Of a stretch of 64,000 nucleotides of DNA, positions 56,001 to 64,000 are shown one piece after another. Within the stretch, counting starts at the first letter, position 1. Every line of letters starts with the position of its first letter. The notes below the pieces were generated by a model. It searched no databases and was not told the origin of the DNA. It worked only from the letters and a program-made list of their open reading frames with translations. Source of the stretch: Comamonas sp009360615 (GTDB lineage Bacteria > Pseudomonadota > Gammaproteobacteria > Burkholderiales > Burkholderiaceae_C); assembly GCF_035784015.1 (NCBI RefSeq), contig NZ_JALKOW010000003.1; one strand, written 5' to 3'. Both the position numbers and the translations under genes were made by a program.

Positions 56001-56110
56001 GCATGGGCCGCCGTGGCCGCAAGGCCCCACAACAAGCCTGCCTTGAGCAGCCCGCGCCAATGCGGCGCGATCTGCTCCCTTTTCCTTCCCTCTGCATAAG
56101 GCACAGTCAT
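50099..56110 (-). CDS. Bacterial alpha-2-macroglobulin (YfhM-like, MG domains)
   Basis: 2003-residue periplasmic protease trap, linked to peptidoglycan defence through PBP1C. It has a signal peptide (LLKAGLLWGLAATAAHA) without a lipobox cysteine, unlike E. coli YfhM, which is a lipoprotein. It then has repeated macroglobulin beta domains, a bait-like region with the low-complexity AVPAGGGGGRSPTREL (about residue 1280), and the thioester motif YSCLEQTTSK with Cys1508. A helical thioester domain and C-terminal receptor-like domain follow. It is longer than E. coli YfhM (1653). ATG 56110 was chosen for AAGGAAG 8 nt upstream and the signal peptide. Confidence 0.9.
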   Translation of the reverse strand: MTVPYAEGRKREQIAPHWRGLLKAGLLWGLAATAAHAVGVRQFSPQGDVSKVGQVVVQFDAPAVRFGDPKAAAPVNLQCSNAQAARGTGRWNSDKEWVFDFAQNLPAGVRCTAQLNPQFKSVSGGALTGAASYQFQTGGPQVARIAPDTYEEVDEQQYFALRLTGAASVDSLKQRVWCTSEGVGERIPVQLIEGKDREAVLKQRHWDKDAAQNPQNYAVLACNRRLTSGSKMTLVYGKGVAMANGLTSKDEQRYEYQVRQPFSADFSCERENANAACLPIRPMRLSFSAPVPRKLIEGIRLKSGASAVAPIIEQNGDKLAEDSLVDSVSFPATMQPNSKYVVELPPQFKDAAGRTLSNANLFPLATATGNMPPLVKFAAAPFGIVERFAEGPKGPALLPVTLRNVEPQLLGKSLDASVVRTKKGGSDADIIAWLKKVERYDSYSVERKRAARDVKVLPPVINDDKHWVQTRMLSLLDGQSQTQTLELPKAAKNDPRPFEVVGIPLNPGFQVVEIASPMLGQSLLDEGYGAGRTMYVRTSVLVTNLAVHFKLGRENSVAWVTTLDKGKVVPGATVQVSDCNGQAIASAVSDAQGIVTFNGLNPNPPSCSNEDGYYRSNSYFVSARAKTDAGEELAFVWSNWNKGIESWRFNVPTSSSNKRDEVAHTVFDRMLFRAGETVSMKHFLRALTGPGKNSTGFEQTQDKPDRLTITHLGSGQRFTQALSWNANGSATSEFPISKAAKLGEYAVELGYTNGSGRRSSFSTGIFRVEEFRLPVMEGRVGPAGKEQLYAVSSVPAEVQINYVSGGAAANLPVKVSALLRSKSLNFADWDGFSFNPPRSAQDMGSSDDEESTAADETKVVADKLPVTLDKNGLGKVSIDKLPKSGEPRELLMEATYADPNGEVQTLRSTRTIWPAAVVAGVRSENWISVDRKLRFQALTLDTAGKAQAGVPVKVEAVARITTSSRKRLVGGFYSYDNQTTLKNLGTVCSGTSDSHGLVQCEAQLSQPGEVELIVKAADKDGRSSQAATSVWVTGQGELWFGGEDHDRMDVLSERKSYEPGETARFQVRMPFRRATALVAVEREGVVSTQVVELTGENPTVDVKVEDNWGPNAYVSVLALRGRLMEVPWYSFFTWGFKSPLEWWRAFWNDGKEFIAPTSMVDLSKPAFRFGMSEIRVGLKSNTLDVKLSSDKSSYKVRGTAKVTIKATLPDGKPAAGAHVALAAVDQALLELMPNSSWNLLDAMLTRREWGVQTATAQMEVIGRRHYGKKAVPAGGGGGRSPTRELLDTLLLWKPDVVLDANGMALIEVPLNDALTTFQVVAVADAGVSLFGTGQAAIRTTQDLQIISGLPPLVREDDQFRAQVTLRNTSAKAMKVEVTPRATILELKAQTVEIPAGEAREVAWDVRAPAQLSGTRAEALIWEISARDTAGGADAAQDALKISQRIVPAVPLSVQQATLVQVNGSYSVPVNPPADALPGRGGLQMSLVPKLTEGLPGVRDWWARYPYSCLEQTTSKAVGMNNAELWGSTMAQLPNYLDGDGLANYFPPQDGSASRGSDTLTAHLLNLSALAQGVDKRFVIPAAERARMEDGLIAFVEGRIQRNFWSPRKDLEMRKLAAIAALALSGKATPRMLDSINATPNQWPTHTVIDWVMLLQRMSDAPQRDERLAQAMQILRARLTYNGTRAGFSTDQDDSWWWLMQGPDVNLARLILATINDPTWTEDMPRLVSGFIARQQSGAWNTTTANLWGALALRRFSQKFESEPVAGSTVASMNGNEAKVNWADVRRATAEDAQGTAHANSVFGEPVRAGGLMNNTMFMPWAKAGKGQLSVTQQGTGKPWLTVQSVAAVALKAPFSAGYTIKKTVTPVEQADKGLFGGGQYTRGDVLRVTLEVQAKTDMTWVAITDPIPTGATILGGGLGRDSEIASKGEKQEGAGWLAYEERSFESYRAYYQYLPAGTTKVEYTVRLNNAGEFALPPTRAEALYAPEMFGEIPNAKLKVVMPK

Positions 56111-56207
56111 ACAGTCACTTCCTTTTGGGGCTGGCATGGTGCCGGCCCTGGCTGTTTGAATCTGAAGTCTGGAGTCAGCGACGCAGCAGTGCAAAACGGC
56201 AGACGAC

Positions 56208-56238
56208 AAAAAGCCCTGCCTCACCGGTGAAGCAGGGC
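56208..56238 (-). terminator. Terminator after the Bug gene
   Basis: GCCCTGC (56213-56219) pairs with GCAGGGC (56232-56238) around the palindrome TCACCGGTGA; on the minus strand T5 follows. It separates the Bug gene from the alpha-2-macroglobulin gene. Confidence 0.8.
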
Positions 56239-56264
56239 CTTGAGCATGTGCTGCACGCGAGAAA

Positions 56265-57245
56265 CTACTGCGGCTGGAAACCGCTGCGCTGAATGATACC
56301 GGCCCAGACCTTGGAATAAGCGGCCTCGCGCTCCCCCAACTGGCGGGGATTCATGTATCCAACTGTAAGACCCAGTGCCGTCAGCTGCGCGTAGACGTCA
56401 CGCTGCTTGAGCACATTTCCCACGGCGGCAGAGAAGCGCTCGACAAAGGCCTGGGGCACGCCCCGGGGCGCAAAAATGCCGTAGTAAGGCATGTCTTCAA
56501 AGCCCTTGATGCCCTGCTCCAGCAAGGTCGGAACCTCGGGCATGGAAGCCTGGCGCCTGGCGCCCAGCACGCCGATCACGCGCAGCTTGCCGGCCTTCTG
56601 GTTCTCCATGAAATCGGGCACGGAGGCAATGCCGGCCGGAATCTGGTTGCCCAGCATATCGGCCAGCAGCGGGGCACTGCCGCGATACGGCGCAGCCACC
56701 AGATCGAGCTGGTAGTGGTCGGCCAGGATCTTGACCAGAAATTCGGGCGTCGATGCCGGAGCCGGAATGCCGATGGTGCCGTTCTTGGCACTGCCCCTGG
56801 CCCAGGCCGCGTACTCGGCCAGATTTCTGGCCGGCGTGTTGCTGGAGACGGCCAGCGCATTCACGAAAGTGGCGACCCCGGCCACGGGCACGAAGTCCTG
56901 CTGCGGATCGAAGCCCGGCTTTTTCACGACCTTGGGCAGGATGGAGATGGTGTGGTCATGCGTGAGAAACAGCGTATGGCCATCGGCAGGCGAGGCCTTG
57001 AGCAGCTGCGCTGCAATCTGGCCGCCGGCTCCGGGGCGGTTCTCCACCAGCACCGTCACGCCGCCCAGCTCGTCCTTGAGCTTGTCGGCCAGCAGGCGCG
57101 CAATCGCGTCCGAGCCACCGCCGGGCGGAAAGCCCACCAGAATGCGGATGGGCTGGCCCGACGAGGCCCAGGCTAGCGGCCCCAGAGCCGATGCTGCAAC
57201 CGCTCCCGCACCGGCTTTCAGCAATTGACGACGAGATTGCGTCAT
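56265..57245 (-). CDS. Bug-family tripartite tricarboxylate transporter receptor
   Basis: 326-residue periplasmic binding protein. The signal peptide has a Tat-like SRRQLLKAGAGAVAASALG. It is followed by PIRILVGFPPGGGSDAIARLLADKL (the Bug fold N-terminus), VENRPGAGGQIAAQLL, and AAPYRGSAPLLADMLGNQI, which contacts ligand carboxylates in the family. Ligand unknown (dicarboxylate or amino acid are usual). No TctA/TctB membrane genes are adjacent, as is common for the many orphan Bug proteins of Burkholderiales. AAGGAG precedes ATG 57245. Confidence 0.9.
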   Translation of the reverse strand: MTQSRRQLLKAGAGAVAASALGPLAWASSGQPIRILVGFPPGGGSDAIARLLADKLKDELGGVTVLVENRPGAGGQIAAQLLKASPADGHTLFLTHDHTISILPKVVKKPGFDPQQDFVPVAGVATFVNALAVSSNTPARNLAEYAAWARGSAKNGTIGIPAPASTPEFLVKILADHYQLDLVAAPYRGSAPLLADMLGNQIPAGIASVPDFMENQKAGKLRVIGVLGARRQASMPEVPTLLEQGIKGFEDMPYYGIFAPRGVPQAFVERFSAAVGNVLKQRDVYAQLTALGLTVGYMNPRQLGEREAAYSKVWAGIIQRSGFQPQ

Positions 57246-57276
57246 GTGTTTTCTCCTTATCTCTTTTGCAGACTAA

Positions 57277-57308
57277 CCAAAACAAAAGCGCCCGGCAAAG
57301 GGCGCTTT
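57277..57308 (-). terminator. argH terminator
   Basis: AAAGCGCCC (57285-57293) pairs with GGGCGCTTT (57300-57308); on the minus strand TTTTGTTTTGG follows. It ends argH. Confidence 0.8.
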
Positions 57309-57344
57309 CAAGGCGTCAACGTTACGCCACAGTGCCGGGGCCCA

Positions 57345-58793
<1,449 letters not shown>

Positions 58794-59132
58794 GTGAGGG
58801 CAACAATCCCGTAAAACCACAGGCCGCCCAGAGCAGAAGTTTGGCGTGACGGCTGTGCAAAGCAGAAACGGGGATTTTATCGGGCTGACCCGGCTTGGGC
58901 GCCACTGCCCCCCAGAGCCATTGCCGGCCACTGCGACAAAACACCCGTCACACCGGACACACTCACCAATCAATAGCACCCTGCGCTTGATGAATAAGGC
59001 CTGCAAGCCTTCTCTTCCGAGGCGTAGAAATCCGGCAGCATCCACCCGGTTTCTGGCTTGCGCGGACAATCACGCTGTCTCCGTTCACTCTCCTCCAAGG
59101 CCGCTGCCCGAGCGGCCCACGCGCCACCCGGC

Positions 59133-60086
59133 ATGCATTTGCGCTCACCCCTGATTTCCGGCCTCGGTTTTGCACTGGCCGCCTGCGCGCTCTGGGGCGC
59201 GATTTTTCTCGTGCCGGCCATGCTGCCGGAGTTCTCGCCGCTGCAGATCACCTTTGGCCGCTTCGTGCTCTATGGCGTGGTGGCCTTGTGCGTTTTTCTG
59301 CCTCGGGCCACACAGCTGCTGCCCCGGCTGCAGGCGTCCGATATCCGGCATCTGGTCTGGCTTGCCCTGACCGGCAATGTGGTGTACTTCGCCCTGGTCG
59401 CCACCGCCGTGCAATGGATAGGCATGGCCGTGACCTCGCTGATCGTGGGCCTGGTGCCCGTCACCGTGCCGCTGATGGGACGAAACACCCATGGCGCGCT
59501 TCCGCTGCGCCGCATGCTGGCACCCATGGCGCTGATTCTGGCCGGCATCGTGCTCGTCAACGCCCATGCGCTGACCGCAGGGCCCGCAGGCAGCCAGGGA
59601 CGCTATCTGCTGGGCGTGCTGATGGCCGTCTTGGCCATGCTCTGCTGGAGCCGCTACGCCCTGGACAACACCCGCTATCTGGCGCAAAGCCGCTTCAACG
59701 GCACGGAATGGTCCACGCTCTGGGGTCTGGTCGTCGGACTCATCAGCGCCTTGCTCTGGACGCTGCTGTGGCTGATATCGCCAGAGGCCAGCGGCGCCGG
59801 CAGCCCCGACATGGCGGCCCGGCGCTGGCAGCTGTTCTGGCTCCTGAACCTGGCCGTGGCCATCCTCTCGTCCTGGCTGGGCAACTGGATGTGGAATGCC
59901 GCCAGCCAGCGCCTGCCCATCACCTTCGTGGGCCAGCTGCTGGTGTTCGAGACCCTGTTCGCCCTGGCCTACCACTTCCTCTATGAACAGCGCCTGCCCC
60001 AGCTCGCCGAGCTGGCCCCCATGCTGCTGATTCTCGCCGGCGTGGTCTGGTCGCTCAGACGCTTTCAGGCCGCAGGCCGGGCCTGA
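59133..60086 (+). CDS. EamA/DMT-superfamily transporter
   Basis: 317-residue inner-membrane protein with about 10 segments, starting GFALAACALWGAIFLVPAM. EamA halves are seen at about residues 10-150 and 160-310. The substrate is unknown. It is divergent from argH and 184 bp before the algZ gene, so it may share a regulatory region with either neighbour. ATG 59133 is preferred to an upstream in-frame start. Confidence 0.8.
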   Translation: MHLRSPLISGLGFALAACALWGAIFLVPAMLPEFSPLQITFGRFVLYGVVALCVFLPRATQLLPRLQASDIRHLVWLALTGNVVYFALVATAVQWIGMAVTSLIVGLVPVTVPLMGRNTHGALPLRRMLAPMALILAGIVLVNAHALTAGPAGSQGRYLLGVLMAVLAMLCWSRYALDNTRYLAQSRFNGTEWSTLWGLVVGLISALLWTLLWLISPEASGAGSPDMAARRWQLFWLLNLAVAILSSWLGNWMWNAASQRLPITFVGQLLVFETLFALAYHFLYEQRLPQLAELAPMLLILAGVVWSLRRFQAAGRA

Positions 60087-60270
60087 GCCTCGGTTTGAGT
60101 CAGCACAAAAGCTGATGCATCCAACCGACAGATGCCGCACAAATTGCCGCCGCAGCGCATCTCCGGACCAATAATCGCAGGACTTACGCCAATTCGGACA
60201 GGAATGTCCCCTGTGCGTTTTTTGTTCACCCCGATCCGCCTCCAAGATACAGGACTGCTACAGACCGCCC

Positions 60271-61341
60271 GTGCCCATTTCACCGCTCATCGCCGCCCCC
60301 CCCGCCTCGGCCCGCCCGGCCCTGGTGTTCGACGCCTGCAATGCCGGTGTGGTGCTGCGCGCCGTGCTGTTTGTGCAGGTGGTGGTGGGCACGGCCGCGA
60401 TTTATGGTTCGGAATCGCTCTGGGAGTGGTTCTCCAGCGCGGCTCTGCTCACCGGTGCCTGCCTGCCCGGCACCCTGGTCTGGCTGATCACGGCCTGTAG
60501 CCTCAAGCACCAGCTGCAGCGTCTGGGCACGCGCGGGCAATACCTGGCCGGCGTGCTGCTGGGCGCCCTTGCAGGCCTCTATGCCTGCGGCATGCTGTTC
60601 TTCATCGGCATGGACAAAACCCCCTGGCTGGCCAGCGCCGTCACGGGCGGCCTGCTGGCCGCCCTGCTGGTGACGGCTCTGGTGCTGCGCGCGCGCGGCA
60701 ACACACCGGCGCAGACCCAGGCCCGCCTCACCGAGCTGCAGTCACGCATCAGACCGCACTTCCTGTTCAACACCCTCAACAGCGCGATTGCGCTGGTGCG
60801 CGCAGAACCAGCCAAGGCCGAAGCCTTGCTCGAGGATCTCAGCGACCTGTTTCGCTACGCGCTGGCCGAACCCCATCTGACCACCACGCTGGCACAGGAG
60901 ATAGAGCTGGCCCAGCGCTATCTGTCCATCGAGCAGGTACGCTTTGGCGATCGCCTGCAGATGCAGTGGCAGCTCGACGAAAGCGTGCACGGAGCGCTGC
61001 TGCCGCCGCTGCTGCTGCAGCCGCTGGTCGAGAACGCCATCCGCCACGGCGTGGAGCCCAGTGCGCGCGGAGGCAAGCTGCAGGTCCGCACCGAAAGGCG
61101 CGGCAATCAGGCACTGATCCAGATCATCAACACCTTGCCGCCCGCCAGCGCCGGGCCTCAAAGCACCGGCCATGGCATGGCCCTGGACAACGTACGGGCC
61201 AGGCTGTCGCTGCTGCACGATCTGCAAGGCAGCTTCAGCGCCAGGGCGCGAGACGGGCTGTATGTGGTGCGCCTGAGCGTGCCTTTGCTGCAGGCTGCGC
61301 CAAAACCGGGAGAATCCCGCCATGCACATTCTGATCGTTGA
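60271..61341 (+). CDS. algZ: Sensor histidine kinase, AlgZ/LytS family
   Basis: 356-residue sensor. Four membrane segments (residues 20-140) form the input domain. The HisKA_4-type phosphoacceptor is His163 in SRIRPHFLFNTLNSA, and the ATP-binding N-box is LLLQPLVENAIRHGVEP, with GHGMALDNVRARL near the end. The start is a GTG (60271). The algR start lies 20 bp inside its end, so the pair is translationally coupled. In Pseudomonas AlgZ (FimS) controls alginate and twitching; the target here is unknown. Confidence 0.88.
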   Translation: MPISPLIAAPPASARPALVFDACNAGVVLRAVLFVQVVVGTAAIYGSESLWEWFSSAALLTGACLPGTLVWLITACSLKHQLQRLGTRGQYLAGVLLGALAGLYACGMLFFIGMDKTPWLASAVTGGLLAALLVTALVLRARGNTPAQTQARLTELQSRIRPHFLFNTLNSAIALVRAEPAKAEALLEDLSDLFRYALAEPHLTTTLAQEIELAQRYLSIEQVRFGDRLQMQWQLDESVHGALLPPLLLQPLVENAIRHGVEPSARGGKLQVRTERRGNQALIQIINTLPPASAGPQSTGHGMALDNVRARLSLLHDLQGSFSARARDGLYVVRLSVPLLQAAPKPGESRHAHSDR

Positions 61342-62095
61342 CGACGAAGCTCTGGCACGCGCCAGACTGCGCACTCTGCTCGGCGACTGCGCACATGGCC
61401 CCCACCATATCCAGGAAGCCTGCGACGGCGAACAGGCCCTGCAGATACTGCGGGCCGCACAGCCCGCCCCCGTGCAGCTGGTGCTGCTGGACATCCACAT
61501 GCCCGGCCACAACGGGCTGCAGCTGGCAGCATCACTGGCAGAACTGCCCCATCCACCCGCCGTCGTATTCGTGACGGCGCATGCCAGCCATGCGCTTCAG
61601 GCGTTCGAGCTGGATGCCGTGGACTATCTGACCAAACCCGTACGCCTGGAGCGCCTGCAGCAGTCGTTGCAGAAAGCGGAACGTGCCCTGAGCGCCCGCA
61701 GCGTCGTGGACAACGGCCCCGTGCTGGTGATTCAGGAGCGCGGCGGCACGCTGCGGCTGCCGCTGTCCGAGGTACGGTTTCTCAAGGCCGAGCAGAAATA
61801 CATCACCGTGCGCACCGTGCAGCGCAACTACATCCTCGACGGAGCGCTGGCCGATCTCGAAACCCGCCATGGCGAGCACCTGCTGCGCATACACCGCAAC
61901 GCCCTGGTGCTGCGCGCGGCCCTGCGCGGCCTCGAAAAATATGACGACCCCCAAGAAGGCGAAGGCTGGAGACTGCGCCTGCAGGGCGTGAGCGAGCTGC
62001 TGCCGGTCTCGCGCCGCCAGCTGGCGGCGGTCAGGTCCGAACTCAAGGATATCGGACTTGCGCCAACACGGATGCAACCACGGCCTGACTGCTGA
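61322..62095 (+). CDS. algR: LytTR-type response regulator AlgR
   Basis: 257-residue regulator. The N-terminal receiver (residues 1-120) has the acidic pair VDDEA, phosphoacceptor Asp57 in VLLDIHMPGHNG, and TKPVR for the conserved Lys. The C-terminal LytTR DNA-binding domain (about 140-245) contains VRFLKAEQKYITVRTVQRNYI and LLRIHRNALVLRAAL. It is the partner of the upstream kinase. In pseudomonads hemC follows; here a terminator and a ZIP gene follow instead. Confidence 0.92.
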   Translation: MHILIVDDEALARARLRTLLGDCAHGPHHIQEACDGEQALQILRAAQPAPVQLVLLDIHMPGHNGLQLAASLAELPHPPAVVFVTAHASHALQAFELDAVDYLTKPVRLERLQQSLQKAERALSARSVVDNGPVLVIQERGGTLRLPLSEVRFLKAEQKYITVRTVQRNYILDGALADLETRHGEHLLRIHRNALVLRAALRGLEKYDDPQEGEGWRLRLQGVSELLPVSRRQLAAVRSELKDIGLAPTRMQPRPDC

Positions 62096-62150
62096 GGCAG
62101 CCGTCCTGCCCGAACCCCTTCTTCGGCGTTCGCGAGATGTCTTATGAATG

Positions 62151-62176
62151 AAAAACCGGCTGGAAGCCGGCTTTTT
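62151..62176. terminator. Bidirectional terminator between algR and ZIP gene
   Basis: CCGGCT-GGA-AGCCGG (62156-62161 with 62165-62170), flanked by A5 and T5. It serves both convergent genes. Confidence 0.8.
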
Positions 62177-62194
62177 CCCGTGCTGCACGCGCCG

Positions 62195-63154
62195 TCAATG
62201 CCCGTGCCTGTGGGCCGCTTCAGGGCTGGCCGCGGGCGCGGGCGCGGGCGCAGGCACATGCCCGATGTCAGCTTCATGATCGTGGTGGTCGTGCTCGTGT
62301 CCATGGTTGTGCGCCGCGCCGCTCATCACCGTCACGATGACAATGCCCAGCAGCAGCCAGAAGACCTGGGCAGCGGTTTCCTTGGCGCTCAGGCGCTTTT
62401 GCAGCTGGGGGATCAGGTCGGCCAGCGCCACATAGATGAAGCTGCTCGATGCAACGACCAGGAAATACGGCAGCAGCTCGTGCAGCTGTCCGATCAGGAA
62501 ATAGCCGGCCACTCCGCCCAGCGTGGTCACGGCCCCTGCCATGGACACCTTGATCAGCGCCACGCGACGGTTGCTGCTGGACTGGCGCAGCACCACGATA
62601 TCGCCCATATGATGCGGCACTTCGTGCGCCAGCACCGACAGGGCGGCGATCAGGCCCAGACGGATATCGGCCACGAAAGCCGAAGCAATCAGCACGCCAT
62701 CGCCAAAGCAGTGCACGCTGTCGCCCGTCAGAATGGCCCAGCCGCCCTTGCCATGGCTGTGACCATGCGCGTGCTCGCCGGGGCCATGCTGATGATCGTG
62801 ATCATGCTGTTGATTGCGACCATGGTCGTGGTGCGCAGAGGCATGCCGGTGGTCGTCGCCATGGGAATGCTCATGGCCGTGGTGCCAGAGTTCGGCCTTG
62901 GACAGCAGGAAGAAAAACACCAGCCCGATCAGCAACACCACAAACAGATCATGGGACTTGCCGTGGCTCTCGAACGCTTCGGGCAGCAAATGCATGAAGG
63001 CCGTGGCGAGCAAGGCTCCCGCGGCCAGGCTCAGCAAACGCTGGGGCATCAGCCCTGGTTTGCGTCCTCCCCCCAGACTCATCAACAACGCGGCCACCCA
63101 GACACTGCCGATACCGGCAGCCAGGGTGGCCAGAATAATTGCTACCAATGTCAT
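62195..63154 (-). CDS. ZIP-family metal transporter
   Basis: 319-residue inner-membrane importer of zinc or related divalent metals. About eight segments are visible. A long cytosolic loop between segments 3 and 4 (about residues 90-140) is packed with His/Asp/Gly (HHGHEHSHGDDHRHASAHHD), as in ZIP proteins that bind metal. The metal site in segments 4 and 5 is seen as SVHCFGDGVLIASAF and LAHEVPHHMGD. The C-terminus carries a second His-rich tail. I see no Zur-like palindrome upstream (63155-63344). Confidence 0.9.
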   Translation of the reverse strand: MTLVAIILATLAAGIGSVWVAALLMSLGGGRKPGLMPQRLLSLAAGALLATAFMHLLPEAFESHGKSHDLFVVLLIGLVFFFLLSKAELWHHGHEHSHGDDHRHASAHHDHGRNQQHDHDHQHGPGEHAHGHSHGKGGWAILTGDSVHCFGDGVLIASAFVADIRLGLIAALSVLAHEVPHHMGDIVVLRQSSSNRRVALIKVSMAGAVTTLGGVAGYFLIGQLHELLPYFLVVASSSFIYVALADLIPQLQKRLSAKETAAQVFWLLLGIVIVTVMSGAAHNHGHEHDHHDHEADIGHVPAPAPAPAASPEAAHRHGH

Positions 63155-63344
63155 AGCTTTATATGGCTTAACCGCAGCCTTTTACAGGCGAATCCTGGGG
63201 ATTTTCGCAGAATGGGCCGCCCGACGCGGCCCGCTGGTGACTATCCCCATACCGTCAGCCCCGGATGCGCATGACGTGCAGGGCACTCCGGGCTTTCTTT
63301 CACCTTAGCAAAGCTGTCAAGCCCCCGGCCGTAAATTGCTGCAC

Positions 63345-64000
63345 TCAGGCCACGCCGTGCTGGTTGAACCAGGTCAGCATGCGCGTCCAGCCGTCCTGCG
63401 CAGCCTGCTCGCGGTAACTGGGACGATAGTCGGCATGAAAGGCGTGGGGGGCCTCCGGGAAGACCACGAACTCCGAAGCCCTGGCCGCCGCAGAGCCGGT
63501 CTTGAGAGCGGCCTTCATGGCTTCGACCGACTCCAGCGGAATGCCCGTATCCTTGCCGCCATACAGGCCCAGCACCGGTGCCTTGAGCTGCGCCGCCAGA
63601 TCCAGCGGATGGCTGGGCTGCAAGTCGTTCCTGTTGCCCTGCAGACGCCCATACCAGGCCACGCCGGCCTTGAGCGGGGCATGTGCGGCATATAGCCAGG
63701 TGATGCGTCCGCCCCAGCAAAAGCCGGTGATGGCCAGCTTTCTGACGTCGCCGCCCTGGCCGCCCGCCCATTGCACGGAGGCGTCCAGGTCGGCCATGAC
63801 CTGGGCATCGGGCACCTTGGCGATCACTTCGCTCATGAGCCTGGCCATCTCCGCATAGGCCATGGGATCTCCCTGGCGCACGAACAGATCGGGGGCGATC
63901 GCCAGATAGCCGGCACGTGCCAGACGGCGGCAGGTGTCGGCAATGTAATCGTGCACGCCGAAGATTTCGGAGATCACCAGCACCACCGGCAGATTCCGCT
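63345..64000 (-). CDS. Dienelactone hydrolase (partial, N-terminus outside window)
   Basis: Alpha/beta hydrolase of the dienelactone hydrolase family; the frame continues past base 64000 (…RNLPVVLVISEIFGV), so the true N-terminus is absent. The catalytic triad is visible: Cys in ITGFCWGGRITW, Asp in LYGGKDTGIP and His in EAPHAFHADYRPSY. It would hydrolyse dienelactones of chlorocatechol breakdown or similar esters. The Zip gene lies 190 bp downstream on the same strand. The plus-strand hairpin AGCCCCGGA/TCCGGGCT near 63258-63295 is not clearly its terminator. Confidence 0.88.
   Translation of the reverse strand, partial: RNLPVVLVISEIFGVHDYIADTCRRLARAGYLAIAPDLFVRQGDPMAYAEMARLMSEVIAKVPDAQVMADLDASVQWAGGQGGDVRKLAITGFCWGGRITWLYAAHAPLKAGVAWYGRLQGNRNDLQPSHPLDLAAQLKAPVLGLYGGKDTGIPLESVEAMKAALKTGSAAARASEFVVFPEAPHAFHADYRPSYREQAAQDGWTRMLTWFNQHGVA

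Noticed and set aside
51176..56230. 1684-codon open frame on the plus strand opposite the macroglobulin gene
   Set aside because: Low-complexity His/Gln/Gly/Arg-rich translation typical of an antisense shadow; the minus-strand gene has a signal peptide and thioester motif.
62770..62880. CAT/GTG-rich repeat-like segment
   Set aside because: Encodes the His-rich metal-binding loop of the ZIP transporter.

Overview
This is an ordinary chromosomal stretch of a high-GC betaproteobacterium. The acyl carrier protein, RNase E, fatty-acid cluster, Bug-type binding protein and argH/algZR neighbourhood all point to Burkholderiales, family Comamonadaceae. Comamonas is my best guess from general familiarity; it was not tested by a search. 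I see no rRNA, tRNA, phage, insertion sequence or CRISPR array. Most genes are complete. Two run off the window: fabF at the left edge and a dienelactone hydrolase at the right edge.

Layout. 1-6236 (minus strand) is the fatty-acid/phospholipid cluster yceD-rpmF-plsX-fabH-fabD-fabG-acpP-fabF, with a strong terminator between rpmF and plsX. 6262-7655 (plus) holds a YceF-type nucleotide pyrophosphatase and an RsmI-related methyltransferase. 7758-10841 (minus) is rluC, a phosphoglycolate-phosphatase-like HAD gene, a Rieske protein and a signal-peptide-peptidase-like protease. Divergent from rluC is rne with a leader of about 590 nt containing three hairpins. Next come yaaA, a prolyl-4-hydroxylase-like oxygenase, queF, a tryptophan-rich protein of unknown function (17312-19672), an Aer-like chemoreceptor, dinB and lysP.

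24383-31357 contains a tandem glycine riboswitch in front of a DadA-type FAD oxidoreductase, a DMT exporter, nhaA with a highly structured leader that may be a cation-sensing riboswitch, and two paralogous secreted Sel1-repeat proteins. 31413-38484 holds two L-lactate utilisation loci: a divergent lldD/lldP pair, then a complete lldP-lldR-lldD operon in the E. coli lldPRD order. Two perfect LldR/PdhR-type operators flank that operon's promoter.

38525-45562 has a DMT exporter and nitroreductase divergent from a LysR regulator, then pbpC, an HdeD-like protein, an endonuclease/exonuclease/phosphatase-fold protein and a VOC protein. 45597-49873 is a Ugp-like ABC importer (C-B-A-E). 50099-56110 encodes a 2003-residue bacterial alpha-2-macroglobulin with its thioester motif intact. 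The usually adjacent pbpC is about 6.7 kb away. 56265-64000 has a Bug binding protein, argH, a third DMT protein, the AlgZ/AlgR two-component pair, a histidine-rich ZIP transporter and the truncated dienelactone hydrolase.

I found no wholly new multi-gene system. The best candidates for new biology are RNA and DNA regulatory elements (nhaA leader, glycine riboswitch on a DadA gene, rne leader, paired LldR operators, a nested inverted repeat upstream of ugpC) and the unknown tryptophan-rich protein.
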